Notes: generated by a model not told the origin, from the sequence alone. DNA of 36,229 nt from GCA-016699895 sp964633435 (GCA_964633435.1 CAZWHA010000005.1:1-36229); one strand, 5' to 3'; numbered from the stretch's first letter, positions 22,488-30,473 are shown. A program made the numbers and translations.

Positions 22488-23525
22488 ATGACGAATCATC
22501 ACCTAGAACCGACAAACCAGCAATTAGCGGACGCGGCCACCAACAAAACTTATTCATTGGACGATTTTTCGCCAGCTCCGTCAGTACCTCGATTTGCTCC
22601 AGGAGAAATCCGAGGTTTTCGTCAGCACACTAGCGGTCTATTAGTGTCAGAGCGTGCGTTGCGAAGTCTCGTTGAATCGCCTAAAACTAATGGCGTCGAA
22701 TATCAGTTAGAAGTAGAAGATCCTGAACTGACGGCAGAGCAACAGAAATTCCGCGAACAACTGTTGCAAGGTGTCCCTGCTGCCTATGCAGCCTATCGGC
22801 AAACCATCGCTATTATTAATAGAAACTCGGATCCTATGCCAGACCATGATTTCGGAACAGTCGCAGAGAGTTTTGCTCTCGAACTTGCCCAGCAATCTCT
22901 TACCCCCACCCTCATCCGCGACCTCCACACCCAACTGGAAAAGGCTAAAGCTAACCCTATCGAGAACAGCCCAACCCCTGGCTTTAACCTCCTCTTTATC
23001 CCTAACCGTAACCTCACCACTGCAGCCGAGGATAATCTCGCCAGTGTCATCCAGGTACAGGTCCCCGCCTGGGATGGTGATCCCTATGTCTATAAAGCTC
23101 TCCATAACACGCCCCACCAACAGGACCCAACCAACGATAGTCCAGTTACCATTGCCTTTGCTCCACTCCATTACAACCTACCGGAAGGCAAAGCAGCCAC
23201 CCAAAAGGCAGTTATGGATGCCCATAACGTTAATCCCGAAAACGCTACCACGCTCCGCTCAGCTACCGATCTCGAAGCCATGACGGCTATCTTCCAAACC
23301 ATCACTGCTAACCCAGACAATATTGACTGGCAGACCAAAGAGGGCTGGAACACTGCCCGTTTCCATGCTACCTATTTCCGCGACGTCACCGCAACGCCAG
23401 ACGCCGGCGGTAGCGTGCCGGACGTCTGCGTGGACGTCTACGGCCGGTTCCGCCGCGACCGCTCGCTCGTCAGCAACGTTTACGCGGGTCGGGCCCTGGT
23501 GGTGCCGAAATCTCTCAAGGCTTAA
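22488..23525 (+). CDS. DGR target protein with variable C-terminus
   Basis: 345 residues. No signal peptide or membrane helix, so location is unclear. The body (about 40-290) is helical-mixed and shares landmarks with the protein at 25298 (PGFNLLFIPN, DPYVYK, VTIAFAPLHYN). Residues 303-339 are encoded by the variable repeat; the tail reads GRFRRDR...GRALVVPKS, the kind of C-terminal ligand-binding (C-type-lectin or FGE-like) fold that DGRs diversify. Eleven residues (307, 309, 312, 314, 317, 318, 320, 322, 325, 327, 332) differ from the template-encoded version, each through adenine changes. The stop overlaps, at TTAA, the stop of the convergent RT gene. Binding partner unknown. Confidence 0.88.
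   Translation: MTNHHLEPTNQQLADAATNKTYSLDDFSPAPSVPRFAPGEIRGFRQHTSGLLVSERALRSLVESPKTNGVEYQLEVEDPELTAEQQKFREQLLQGVPAAYAAYRQTIAIINRNSDPMPDHDFGTVAESFALELAQQSLTPTLIRDLHTQLEKAKANPIENSPTPGFNLLFIPNRNLTTAAEDNLASVIQVQVPAWDGDPYVYKALHNTPHQQDPTNDSPVTIAFAPLHYNLPEGKAATQKAVMDAHNVNPENATTLRSATDLEAMTAIFQTITANPDNIDWQTKEGWNTARFHATYFRDVTATPDAGGSVPDVCVDVYGRFRRDRSLVSNVYAGRALVVPKSLKA
23393..23504 (+). repeat. DGR variable repeat (VR)
   Basis: 112 bp at the 3' end of the target gene, matching the template at 98 positions. All 14 differences are at template A: 8 to G, 4 to T, 2 to C. The last 22 bp (23483-23504) have no adenine, are GC-rich and identical to the template, as expected for the initiation-of-mutagenic-homing end. 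After 23504 the two copies diverge. Confidence 0.95.
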
Positions 23526-24529
23526 GCTTTATCTCTCCCTTTCTTCCTTTTGTGGCGAAAGGATGTGGTCGGCTCTAAGGCCGACCACGTTAGTATTCGG
23601 CGCTGTTTCGCGGTAATATGCATGGCTTTGTAATTACCCACCGACGCGGCCGAATTTCGCTGATACATTTTGCGCTGCATTGCAGCATCAATCGTCAAGC
23701 TATCGTTACTAAACAGCCAATGACCTAGGAAATGCAAGCCACTGCGTGTTTTAACGACGATATTGTTCTCTGGGTGAACTGTGAGGTGTAGCGTATCGGC
23801 CAGCCAGGCCGTGGCACGCTGCTGATACTGCAAGGCTGTCGCCCTATCTCGACAAAACAGCATGAAATCGTCACCGTATCGAACATAGGCTAGGGGTTTT
23901 AGCACATGTCTGACATAGCGATCAAATTCATGTAGGTACACATTGGCGAAAATCTGGCTGGTGAGATTGCCAATTGGCACTCCTATACGCTGCGTGGTTA
24001 CCGTTTGATAACTGGTGATTACTATATTTAGCAGACGAATAGCGATAGGATCATGAATTTTGTCCCGTAAACAGCGCATCAACACCTGGTGATCAATATT
24101 GTCGAAAAATTTAGAGATATCGGCTCGCCAAACATATCCTGATTTATGTCGCTGGGCCAATATCAGACAGCGGTCGAGGCATTGATGGAGACCGCGACCA
24201 CGGCGGCACGACCATACATCCGGATCGAAAGCTTTGTCTAGCAGTGGCACCATATAGTCATAGAGTAGTCGGTGTACGATTCGGTCTCGAACCTGCGCTA
24301 CGGCAATATCACGCCGCTTCTTTTCGTTAATGATTCGATGGGTATAGGGGGCATGAATATAGTTGCCAGTATGTACATCGGCACAGAGTTGCAGTAGGTT
24401 TGACTCTAGGTCGGATTGGAACCGCAAAATGTCGCGGCTGGATTTTTTGCCGCTGCGAAAAGCCCTCCATGCTGTCCAGATATTTGTTAAACTGGTATCT
24501 ATGGAAGAATTATCGGTCATTTCCCTCAT
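23522..24529 (-). CDS. DGR reverse transcriptase
   Basis: 335 residues from 24529 (or 332 from the ATG at 24520). RT domains in order: RRDIAVAQVRDRIVHRLLYD, first catalytic D137 in WRADISKFFDNIDH, the DGR-characteristic [IVL]GxxxSQ motif as IGNLTSQ (186-192, replacing the QG of other RTs), and YGDD (218-221). A basic C-terminus (RHKRKKGRDK) follows. In DGRs this enzyme, with Avd, copies TR RNA with errors at adenines; the cDNA replaces the VR. The 5' end overlaps avd divergently (20-29 bp) and the stop overlaps the target stop. TR RNA is on the same strand upstream, so one transcript could carry both. Confidence 0.93.
   Translation of the reverse strand: MREMTDNSSIDTSLTNIWTAWRAFRSGKKSSRDILRFQSDLESNLLQLCADVHTGNYIHAPYTHRIINEKKRRDIAVAQVRDRIVHRLLYDYMVPLLDKAFDPDVWSCRRGRGLHQCLDRCLILAQRHKSGYVWRADISKFFDNIDHQVLMRCLRDKIHDPIAIRLLNIVITSYQTVTTQRIGVPIGNLTSQIFANVYLHEFDRYVRHVLKPLAYVRYGDDFMLFCRDRATALQYQQRATAWLADTLHLTVHPENNIVVKTRSGLHFLGHWLFSNDSLTIDAAMQRKMYQRNSAASVGNYKAMHITAKQRRILTWSALEPTTSFRHKRKKGRDKA
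23565..23588. repeat. Perfect 9-bp hairpin downstream of VR
   Basis: GTGGTCGGC (23565-23573) and GCCGACCAC (23580-23588) with a 6-nt gap (4 if the T-G wobble pairs). It lies 60 bp after the VR, inside the last codons of the RT gene. Some DGRs carry a hairpin or cruciform just downstream of VR that aids homing; it could also help end the target transcript. Confidence 0.6.
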
Positions 24530-24839
24530 GTATGAAATTCATAAAAAACTGGTCATATTGAACACGGCGATAGACAAAAAGTATCGTCACACTCTGAGCG
24601 AACCGTGTGTTCAGTCCTGCGCCCGGGTGCTAGAACTGTTGGTACTGGCAAAATACGCGCCTAAACCGTTAAAGGCCAGCTATTTGGTGAAAGCCAATTC
24701 GTTGGCTGAATTGACGGCACTACAACTGCGTACCATGTTGGAGCTGAAACTCGCGAACGAGACAAACATCCTCAAGCTTCAAGCCCGGCTGATCGAAGCA
24801 CGTAAACAGATTAACGGTTGGTACAGGGCTACGCCATAA
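24501..24839 (+). CDS. avd: Avd-like DGR accessory protein
   Basis: 112 residues from ATG 24501; a longer frame overlaps RT and is not preferred. Four amphipathic helices (VISLMYEIHKKLVILNTAI, CVQSCARVLELLVLAKYA, LVKANSLAELTALQLRTMLE, ILKLQARLIEARKQINGW), a basic surface and the GW end fit Avd, the pentameric barrel that binds RT and TR RNA. Divergent from, and overlapping, the RT start; the 3' end is 33 bp from the TR. It is therefore antisense to the RNA between TR and RT, which is unusual. A TAAACT box (24488-24493) lies 7 nt before the ATG. Confidence 0.75.
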   Translation: MEELSVISLMYEIHKKLVILNTAIDKKYRHTLSEPCVQSCARVLELLVLAKYAPKPLKASYLVKANSLAELTALQLRTMLELKLANETNILKLQARLIEARKQINGWYRATP

Positions 24840-24872
24840 CTGCATCATTCTCTATCAGAGCCAGGAGACAGT

Positions 24873-24984
24873 CACCACCAGGGCCCGACCCGCGTTAACG
24901 TTGCTGACGTGCGAGTTGTCGCGGTTGAACTGGCCGTTGTTGTCCACGTAGACGTTCGGCACGTTACCGTCGGCGTCTGGCGTT
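24873..24984 (-). repeat. DGR template repeat (TR)
   Basis: 112 bp, minus strand, reading frame equivalent to the VR. It carries 27 adenines, many in AAC codons (the codon type DGRs favour because changing its adenines gives many residues), of which 14 are changed in the VR. Its 3' end (24873-24894) is adenine-free. It lies outside any gene, in opposite orientation to avd and to the VR, and on the same strand as RT. Confidence 0.95.
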
Positions 24985-25240
24985 ACCATCCATGCATGTC
25001 AATTCATCTCTGTTGCGCACAGCAGAGATTACCTTTCATATTTCAGCCGAACGTTCGGCGATGCGTGGCATGAAAAACGTGGTGACTATCAGATAGTGTG
25101 ATGTTTGTGCCTACGATCAACACATCGCTCTCTGTATATGCGACCATCTATAGGCAAACAAAGTGTTTTTGAGGGATTTGATATCCCTGTACTATAGTAT
25201 CACTAAATAGAGGTGAGAAAGGATAGGTCGACCAGAATAT
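24985..25240. other. Non-coding stretch: TR leader and paralogue promoter region
   Basis: No gene is seen between the TR and the GTG at 25298. The minus strand here would be the TR RNA leader. It holds ATCTCTG/CAGAGAT (25006-25029), the perfect palindrome GCCGAACGTTCGGC (25046-25059) and a GATGT/ACATC pair (25101-25127). I see no clear minus-strand promoter for the TR RNA. Confidence 0.45.
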
Positions 25241-25269
25241 TTGCATAAGCGCTATTTTTATGATATAAT
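25241..25269 (+). promoter_or_regulatory. Promoter of target paralogue
   Basis: TTGCAT (25241-25246), 17-nt spacer ending TGA, TATAAT (25264-25269). Matches the DGR target promoter. Confidence 0.65.
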
Positions 25270-25297
25270 ATAGCCATAACTAGCAGAAAGGATCAGC

Positions 25298-26137
25298 GTG
25301 GCTGGACAACATAACCTGACAAAACCAAACGACACTGTATTGCCTGTTGATGGTTGGCACAATCATCCTGATCCGAGTCTAGGAAACTTTACGCCAGGGG
25401 AATTAGCTCTGCGTGGTGAGTTGCTAGCTGGTATTACCGACACCTATGCTGTCTATGAAACGACAATGAATGTGTTGAATACGGATCCTTTTTTGACCGA
25501 GCCGCAGCCTGTCATGACAGAAGAGACCGCCACACAGCTGATCGAAAGTCGTCTGACGCAGCCTGTTATCAGTGATCTGCGGGTTTCGATTAAAATGGCT
25601 GGGCATGATCTGCACAAACCCGGTTTTAGTGTGCTGTTAATTCCCAATGGGCGGTCGGTAGGGATCATGTCCCAGGACCGTTTAGCCCGTGTTGTCCAAA
25701 ATATGGTGTTGGGTGATCAGGCTGATCCGTATGCGAGGCCAGTACCGCACAGTAAAATGCACGAGAGAGATGCCGCGTTTGGCGACGTGATTGTGGCTTT
25801 TGCGTCCCACCACTTCAATGTGTTGGGGGACACTGCTGCAGAGCAGCAACATTACATTAATGCCTACAATAACATCCCAGGCCTGGTGACGAAATTGTGT
25901 CCGGTTGATGATTATACAGCATCGATCGTAATGATGAATCTCATTGTATGGGATAGGTATGATTTGGAGACTACCCTTCATCAGGGCGACATCGTCAAGT
26001 CGCCAGACGGCAATGATCAAGCGAAACTTTTCTTTATCGACAGAGATGGTTCGTTCCGGCGCGATAGTCGCCCAGCTGACTTCCTTGCTCCGCCGTCTCG
26101 GGCTTTGGTGGTACCAAAGTCGTCCGTGGTACAATAA
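25298..26137 (+). CDS. Paralogue of the DGR target protein
   Basis: 279 residues, GTG start at 25298 with AAAGGA 9 nt upstream. Full-length homology to the DGR target: shared GVP/GIT helix, KPGFSVLLIPNGRS, DPYARP, VIVAFASHHFNVLGD, and the tail DGSFRRDSR...SRALVVPKS. The tail is VR-like in protein, but its DNA differs from the TR at many non-adenine positions, so the present TR cannot be its donor. It looks like a former or differently served DGR target, now fixed. No signal peptide. folD starts 10 bp after its stop. Confidence 0.75.
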   Translation: MAGQHNLTKPNDTVLPVDGWHNHPDPSLGNFTPGELALRGELLAGITDTYAVYETTMNVLNTDPFLTEPQPVMTEETATQLIESRLTQPVISDLRVSIKMAGHDLHKPGFSVLLIPNGRSVGIMSQDRLARVVQNMVLGDQADPYARPVPHSKMHERDAAFGDVIVAFASHHFNVLGDTAAEQQHYINAYNNIPGLVTKLCPVDDYTASIVMMNLIVWDRYDLETTLHQGDIVKSPDGNDQAKLFFIDRDGSFRRDSRPADFLAPPSRALVVPKSSVVQ

Positions 26138-26147
26138 AATAGCTATC

Positions 26148-26957
26148 ATGACGAAGATTTTAAACGGCCGCGATTTAGCTGATTTTATAAAGGAACGCCA
26201 GGCCCACCAGGTCCGTGGTTTGATTCAGCACGACCGTGTTCAGCCAAAGCTGGCGATCGTTCAGACGATCGACAACCCAGTAATCGATACGTATGTCCGA
26301 TTGAAAAAAGCCTACGGCGCCGATATTTTGATTGATGTTGACGTATACAAAATTCCACAATCCAAAGCCATTGAATTAGTAACACGATTAAACCAGGACG
26401 ATTCTGTTCATGGTATCATTATCCAATTACCGCTAGAAAATCCAGAGGAAACTGGCCAAATTGTTGATACTGTTAACCCGGCCAAAGACGTCGATGGTCT
26501 CGGCATAGGTGCAACATTAGATCCAGCGACACCGATGGCTATTAACTGGTTGCTAGCGGGCTATAACGTAGAGCTGCGCGGTAAAGAAATTGTTATTGTC
26601 GGTAATGGTCGTTTGGTCGGGGCGCCGCTCGCGCGGATGTGGCGAAACAGTAATTTAACCGTAACGGTGCTAGATTCTAATAGTAATGATCCAGAGCAGA
26701 TTAGAAACGCTGACGTGATTGTAGCAGCGACTGGTGTACCGAATTTGATCAAGAGTGCGGACGTAAAACCTGGCGCTGTCGTGGTTGATGCTGGCACGGC
26801 GTCCGAACAGGGCAAGATTGTTGGTGATGTCGATCCAGCCCTGCGTGATCGATCAGATCTGACGATCACGCCTGAAAAGGGCGGTGTGGGACCGCTAACG
26901 ATTACAGCACTGTTTGATAACGTGATCCGGGCTGCCCGCGCGACCGTTACTGACTAG
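26148..26957 (+). CDS. folD: Methylene-THF dehydrogenase/cyclohydrolase
   Basis: 269 residues. FolD interconverts 5,10-methylene-, methenyl- and 10-formyl-THF in the cytosol. Catalytic YxxxK is present as YVRLKK; IQLPLEN, NPAKDVDGLG, the VGNGRLVGAPLA NADP-binding loop and EKGGVGPLT are intact. Start is ATG 26148, 12 nt after a TACAAT box (26130-26135), suggesting a short or leaderless 5' end; a longer frame into the upstream gene is not used. It partners glyA in one-carbon supply. Its 3' end overlaps the convergent receiver gene by 11 bp. Confidence 0.95.
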   Translation: MTKILNGRDLADFIKERQAHQVRGLIQHDRVQPKLAIVQTIDNPVIDTYVRLKKAYGADILIDVDVYKIPQSKAIELVTRLNQDDSVHGIIIQLPLENPEETGQIVDTVNPAKDVDGLGIGATLDPATPMAINWLLAGYNVELRGKEIVIVGNGRLVGAPLARMWRNSNLTVTVLDSNSNDPEQIRNADVIVAATGVPNLIKSADVKPGAVVVDAGTASEQGKIVGDVDPALRDRSDLTITPEKGGVGPLTITALFDNVIRAARATVTD

Positions 26958-27336
26958 CCGAGATTCCCAGAATTGTTTTGATTTGTTCAACGACTTGGCG
27001 CGGAGTCAGGTCGGCTTTGACAATATAATGCTCTACTCCCAGCGCGTCGAGTTCACGCGGGGCTTCTTGGTGTCCCAGATTAGTCAGAATAATCACTGGA
27101 ATATCCTGGCCACCAGGCAACGCGCGGATATTGCGCAGTGCTGTCGCCCCGTCCATTTCCGGCAATTGAATGTCGAGCAGGATGATGTCGGGCTGTTGCG
27201 AGGCCACCATAGCCACGCCGTCTTTGCCATTGGCGGCGACGTTAATATCAAACCCTTCGGACTCAAGTTTCATACGATACATCTGAGCGATCATTAGGTC
27301 GTCTTCGATGATAGCGATTTTTATCGGCGTGCTCAT
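26947..27336 (-). CDS. Stand-alone CheY-like response-regulator receiver
   Basis: 129 residues, one receiver domain. Acidic pair in IIEDDLM, phospho-acceptor Asp in ILLDIQLPEMDG, Thr in ILTNLG and the conserved Lys in YIVKADL are all present. No DNA-binding output domain, so it would signal by protein contact, as CheY, Spo0F or pilus regulators do. The partner kinase is not in the window. TATACT (27344-27349) is 7 nt before the ATG, giving a leaderless mRNA. Overlaps folD by 11 bp at the 3' ends. Confidence 0.9.
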   Translation of the reverse strand: MSTPIKIAIIEDDLMIAQMYRMKLESEGFDINVAANGKDGVAMVASQQPDIILLDIQLPEMDGATALRNIRALPGGQDIPVIILTNLGHQEAPRELDALGVEHYIVKADLTPRQVVEQIKTILGISASQ

Positions 27337-27361
27337 AGCGATCAGTATAGCAAAAAATACT

Positions 27362-27583
27362 CTAGTTGGCGATAGCGATAATGCCTTGGATGATCAGAAA
27401 CAGAATTGCGCCCGCGACGAGCGCGATGATCGAAACGGTCTTTAGAAACTTTTTATGATCGTGCAGCCATTGACTGAAATCACTACGTACGACTGCCTCC
27501 ACACGGTGAACGCGGACGACGTTATCGGCTTTGGCATTGACGCCAGAGTACTTCTTGTGACGTTTTTTCGTGGATTTTCCCAT
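27362..27583 (-). CDS. Small C-terminally anchored membrane protein
   Basis: 73 residues: very basic start (MGKSTKKRHKKYSG), then one transmembrane helix (VSIIALVAGAILFLIIQGII) at about 50-70. Family unknown. TAAAAT (27590-27595) lies 6 nt before the ATG (leaderless). Upstream of, and on the same strand as, the receiver gene. Confidence 0.6.
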   Translation of the reverse strand: MGKSTKKRHKKYSGVNAKADNVVRVHRVEAVVRSDFSQWLHDHKKFLKTVSIIALVAGAILFLIIQGIIAIAN

Positions 27584-27610
27584 AAAACTATTTTATCACA
27601 GGTCATAATA

Positions 27611-27619
27611 TGGTATAAT
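27611..27619 (+). promoter_or_regulatory. tRNA-Glu extended -10 promoter
   Basis: TGG-TATAAT at 27611-27619, 18 nt before the tRNA. No clear -35 is seen. Confidence 0.5.
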
Positions 27620-27637
27620 ACCTGGCGAACTCTGCGC

Positions 27638-27712
27638 GGTCCCATCGTCTAATGGTTAGGACACTAGGTTTTCATCCTGGCAATCCGGGTTCGATTCCCG
27701 GTGGGATCACCA
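27638..27712 (+). tRNA. tRNA-Glu (anticodon TTC)
   Basis: 75 nt with encoded CCA. Acceptor GGTCCCA/TGGGATC, anticodon stem CTAGG/CCTGG with loop TTTTCAT (anticodon TTC), T-arm CCGGG-TTCGATT-CCCGG. A 7-bp AAAGTTT/AAACTTT hairpin follows (27712-27735), perhaps ending the tRNA transcript before pyk. Confidence 0.95.
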
Positions 27713-27754
27713 AAGTTTTTATAGTAACAAACTTTATTTTAGAAAGGTTTTCGA

Positions 27755-29188
27755 ATGACAAACAAACTGACTATCAAACACACTAAGATCTTGGCCACGA
27801 TCGGACCGGCCGTCGATAGTCAGGAGAAAATCGCGGCTTTGATTGATGCCGGTGTCAACGGATGCCGCATGAATTTTAGCCACGGTTCTGCCGAGGAACG
27901 CGATATGCAGTTCAAATGGATTCGCGATTATTCGGCACAGGTCGGCAAACACGTTGCTATTTTACAGGATCTGCAGGGGCCAAAAATTCGCATTGGCCAG
28001 CTAAAAGACGACATGAAGTTCGAAATTAACGCTGGCGATGAAATCGGTCTGACCTATGGCATTGAACATGACGGTGGTAACAACTTGCCATCACAGTTTG
28101 ACCTGAGTCAGGGCGCTAAACCAGGCGAACGAATTTATTTGTTTGATGGCAAAATTAAAACAATCGTCGGGCGCATTGAGGGTCAGACTGTTTGGGTTCG
28201 GGCTGAAAATAGCGGCTATGTAATTAGTCGCAAGTCAATTAACCTGCCCGACACTAACTTTGATCAGGGCCAGATTCTGACGGCGAAAGATATTGCCGAT
28301 CTGGAGTGGGGCGCCGACAAAGATTTCGATTACCTGGCCGTCAGTTTCATCCACAAAGCGTCTGACATAGATTATATTCGTGAAATCATGAGCACGCGTG
28401 GCATCGACCGTCCGTTAATCACCAAATTGGAAACCAAAATGGGTGCCGATCCGGAAAATCTCGAAGCCATTATCAAGAAGTCTGATGGCGTGATGGTGGC
28501 CCGCGGTGACCTAGCAACCGAAGCTGGCGCAGAGGTTGTCCCGGTCGTGCAGCGTAAAATCATTGCCTTGTGTCAAAAGCATTGCAAATTAAGTATTGTT
28601 GCTACCCAGATGATGGCCAGCATGGTCGACAATCCAGAGCCAACGCGTGCCGAAGTCAGCGACGTGGCAACTGCCGCTATCGAGGGCGCCGATGTCGTTA
28701 TGCTGTCAGAAGAAACGGCCATGGGTAATTATCCGATCGAAGCCGTCGAGGCTATGAAGCGAACTATTTTGTATGCGCAGGAGCATTTACCGGTGAACCC
28801 GCTCTATGTGCGTGAGGGCAGCGACAAGCGGCGCGATTCGATTGCCGAATCGGCTGTGTTGATGGCGGAACGAACCGATGCTGATGCAATCGTGGTCGAA
28901 ACGACCTCTGGTAAAATGGCTAAAAATATCGCTATTCATCGTCCAAAATGTCCCATTCTGGCTGTAGCACCAACCGATCGAGTGGCGAACCAAATCTCGC
29001 TGCTGTACGATACGCATAGTTTTCATGGTCAGGCCGGTGAAGGCGAAGTGGTGGCGAAAAAATTATTTGACGATGGCTTTTTCGACAAGGCTTCCGCAAC
29101 GATCGTCCTAGTCAAGCGTTCACCAGAGTTAGCGCCGCCAGCCGTTGCAAACACGGTTCAACTACAAGTGCTCGGTGCTGACGAATAG
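27755..29188 (+). CDS. pyk: Pyruvate kinase
   Basis: 477 residues. Converts PEP and ADP to pyruvate and ATP, last step of glycolysis, cytosolic. KILATIGPAVDS, the RMNFSHG segment, TKLETKMG with the catalytic Lys/Glu, MVARGDLATE and LSEETAMGNYP are complete, and the C-terminal allosteric-type domain is present. RBS GAAAGG at 27742-27747. It lies directly after tRNA-Glu and before pgk, grouping two ATP-yielding steps as expected for a fermentative CPR cell. Confidence 0.97.
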   Translation: MTNKLTIKHTKILATIGPAVDSQEKIAALIDAGVNGCRMNFSHGSAEERDMQFKWIRDYSAQVGKHVAILQDLQGPKIRIGQLKDDMKFEINAGDEIGLTYGIEHDGGNNLPSQFDLSQGAKPGERIYLFDGKIKTIVGRIEGQTVWVRAENSGYVISRKSINLPDTNFDQGQILTAKDIADLEWGADKDFDYLAVSFIHKASDIDYIREIMSTRGIDRPLITKLETKMGADPENLEAIIKKSDGVMVARGDLATEAGAEVVPVVQRKIIALCQKHCKLSIVATQMMASMVDNPEPTRAEVSDVATAAIEGADVVMLSEETAMGNYPIEAVEAMKRTILYAQEHLPVNPLYVREGSDKRRDSIAESAVLMAERTDADAIVVETTSGKMAKNIAIHRPKCPILAVAPTDRVANQISLLYDTHSFHGQAGEGEVVAKKLFDDGFFDKASATIVLVKRSPELAPPAVANTVQLQVLGADE

Positions 29189-29205
29189 TCAAAACTACTC
29201 GAAAC

Positions 29206-29214
29206 TGCTACAAT
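29206..29214 (+). promoter_or_regulatory. pgk extended -10 promoter
   Basis: TGC-TACAAT at 29206-29214. The RBS GAAAGG (29226-29231) precedes ATG 29241. Confidence 0.5.
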
Positions 29215-29240
29215 AAAAACATAAGCGAAAGGTCTAGAAC

Positions 29241-30461
29241 ATGGTGTTTCCCTATAAAACAGTGCGTGACATTGATATCCAGGGTAAACAAGTGCTGATG
29301 CGTGTTGACTATAATGTGCCGCTCAATGATGACGGTTCTATTAGCGATGATTTTCGCATCACGGCCAGTCTGCCGACGATTCGTTATCTGTTGAAACGTG
29401 GTGTGCGGTTGGTTTTGATATCGCATCTCGGACGTCCGGACGGTCGAGTGGATGAAAAATATAGCCTAGAACCAGTAGCGACCAGCTTGTCGGACCAATT
29501 GGGTCAACCGGTACAGTTTGTGCGTGACTGTGTTGGTGATGCGGTGAGCGTTGCCACCAAAAAGCTAACGGCCGGCAATGTGATCCTGCTCGAAAATTTG
29601 CGGTTTCATCCTGGCGAGGAAGCCAACGATCGTAATTTTGCAGCTGATCTGGCGCAGAGCTCGCATGCTGACTTGTTCGTCGAGGACGGCTTTGGCGTGG
29701 TGCACCGTGCGCATGCTTCGACGGTGGCTATTACGGAATTTTTACCCGGTGTTGCGGGGTTTTTACTGGAAAAGGAATATACCGAAATCAAGGCCGCTAC
29801 TGACGATCCAAACCGGCCGCTAACGACAGTGCTCGGCGGTGCTAAAATCAGCGACAAAATTCCGCTGGTCAAAAAATTCATTACTATTGCTGATCGTGTA
29901 GTGATCGGTGGTGCGATGGCAAATAATTTTTTGAAATACCTCGGTCATGATGTCGCTGATAGTCTGGTCGAGCCAGACATGGACACAGTTATAAAGGATA
30001 TTTTAGATGCCGCACATGACAAGTTCGGCGCCGAATTCGATCAGCGGTTTATGCTGCCAGTTGACGTCGCCGTAGCCGAACATGGCGACAAATATGCGGT
30101 GCGGCTCGAGCTGCCGCTCGGCGCGGTACACGGTCGGATGCAGATTTTTGACATCGGCAATAATACTATCGAGGCAGTCGATCGGTCTGCTATCGAATCG
30201 GGCACTGTTATTTGGAATGGCACTTTGGGTGTGGCGGAACAGGAAAACTTTGCCCACGGTTCAGCCCGGCTAGCCATGGCACTGGCGACACATCCACATG
30301 TCGTGAGTGTGATTGGTGGTGGTGATACAGCAGATTTTGTGCGCGGTTGGGATTCGCTGCACGGCGGGTCGTTTACGCATGTTTCAACTGGTGGTGGCGC
30401 TAGCTTGGAATTAATGGCGGGCAATACGCTACCTGGTATTGCTGCGTTATTACCGAAGTAA
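29241..30461 (+). CDS. pgk: Phosphoglycerate kinase
   Basis: 406 residues. Transfers phosphate from 1,3-bisphosphoglycerate to ADP in glycolysis. Landmarks: MRVDYNVPLND, SHLGRPDG, LENLRFHPGEE, GGAKISDKIPL, NGTLGVAE and the nucleotide-binding GGGDTADF. Full length and intact. It follows pyk by 52 nt with its own promoter. The convergent gene at 30474 ends 12 bp away. Confidence 0.97.
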   Translation: MVFPYKTVRDIDIQGKQVLMRVDYNVPLNDDGSISDDFRITASLPTIRYLLKRGVRLVLISHLGRPDGRVDEKYSLEPVATSLSDQLGQPVQFVRDCVGDAVSVATKKLTAGNVILLENLRFHPGEEANDRNFAADLAQSSHADLFVEDGFGVVHRAHASTVAITEFLPGVAGFLLEKEYTEIKAATDDPNRPLTTVLGGAKISDKIPLVKKFITIADRVVIGGAMANNFLKYLGHDVADSLVEPDMDTVIKDILDAAHDKFGAEFDQRFMLPVDVAVAEHGDKYAVRLELPLGAVHGRMQIFDIGNNTIEAVDRSAIESGTVIWNGTLGVAEQENFAHGSARLAMALATHPHVVSVIGGGDTADFVRGWDSLHGGSFTHVSTGGGASLELMAGNTLPGIAALLPK

Positions 30462-30473
30462 GAGTATTATTAA

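Noticed and set aside
24363..24500. Longer N-terminus for avd
   Set aside because: It would lie wholly antisense to RT and adds no Avd-like helix; ATG 24501 gives the typical length.
23522..24529. RT as group II intron or retron enzyme
   Set aside because: No maturase domain or intron boundaries; IGNLTSQ plus an adenine-specific TR/VR pair identify it as a DGR enzyme.
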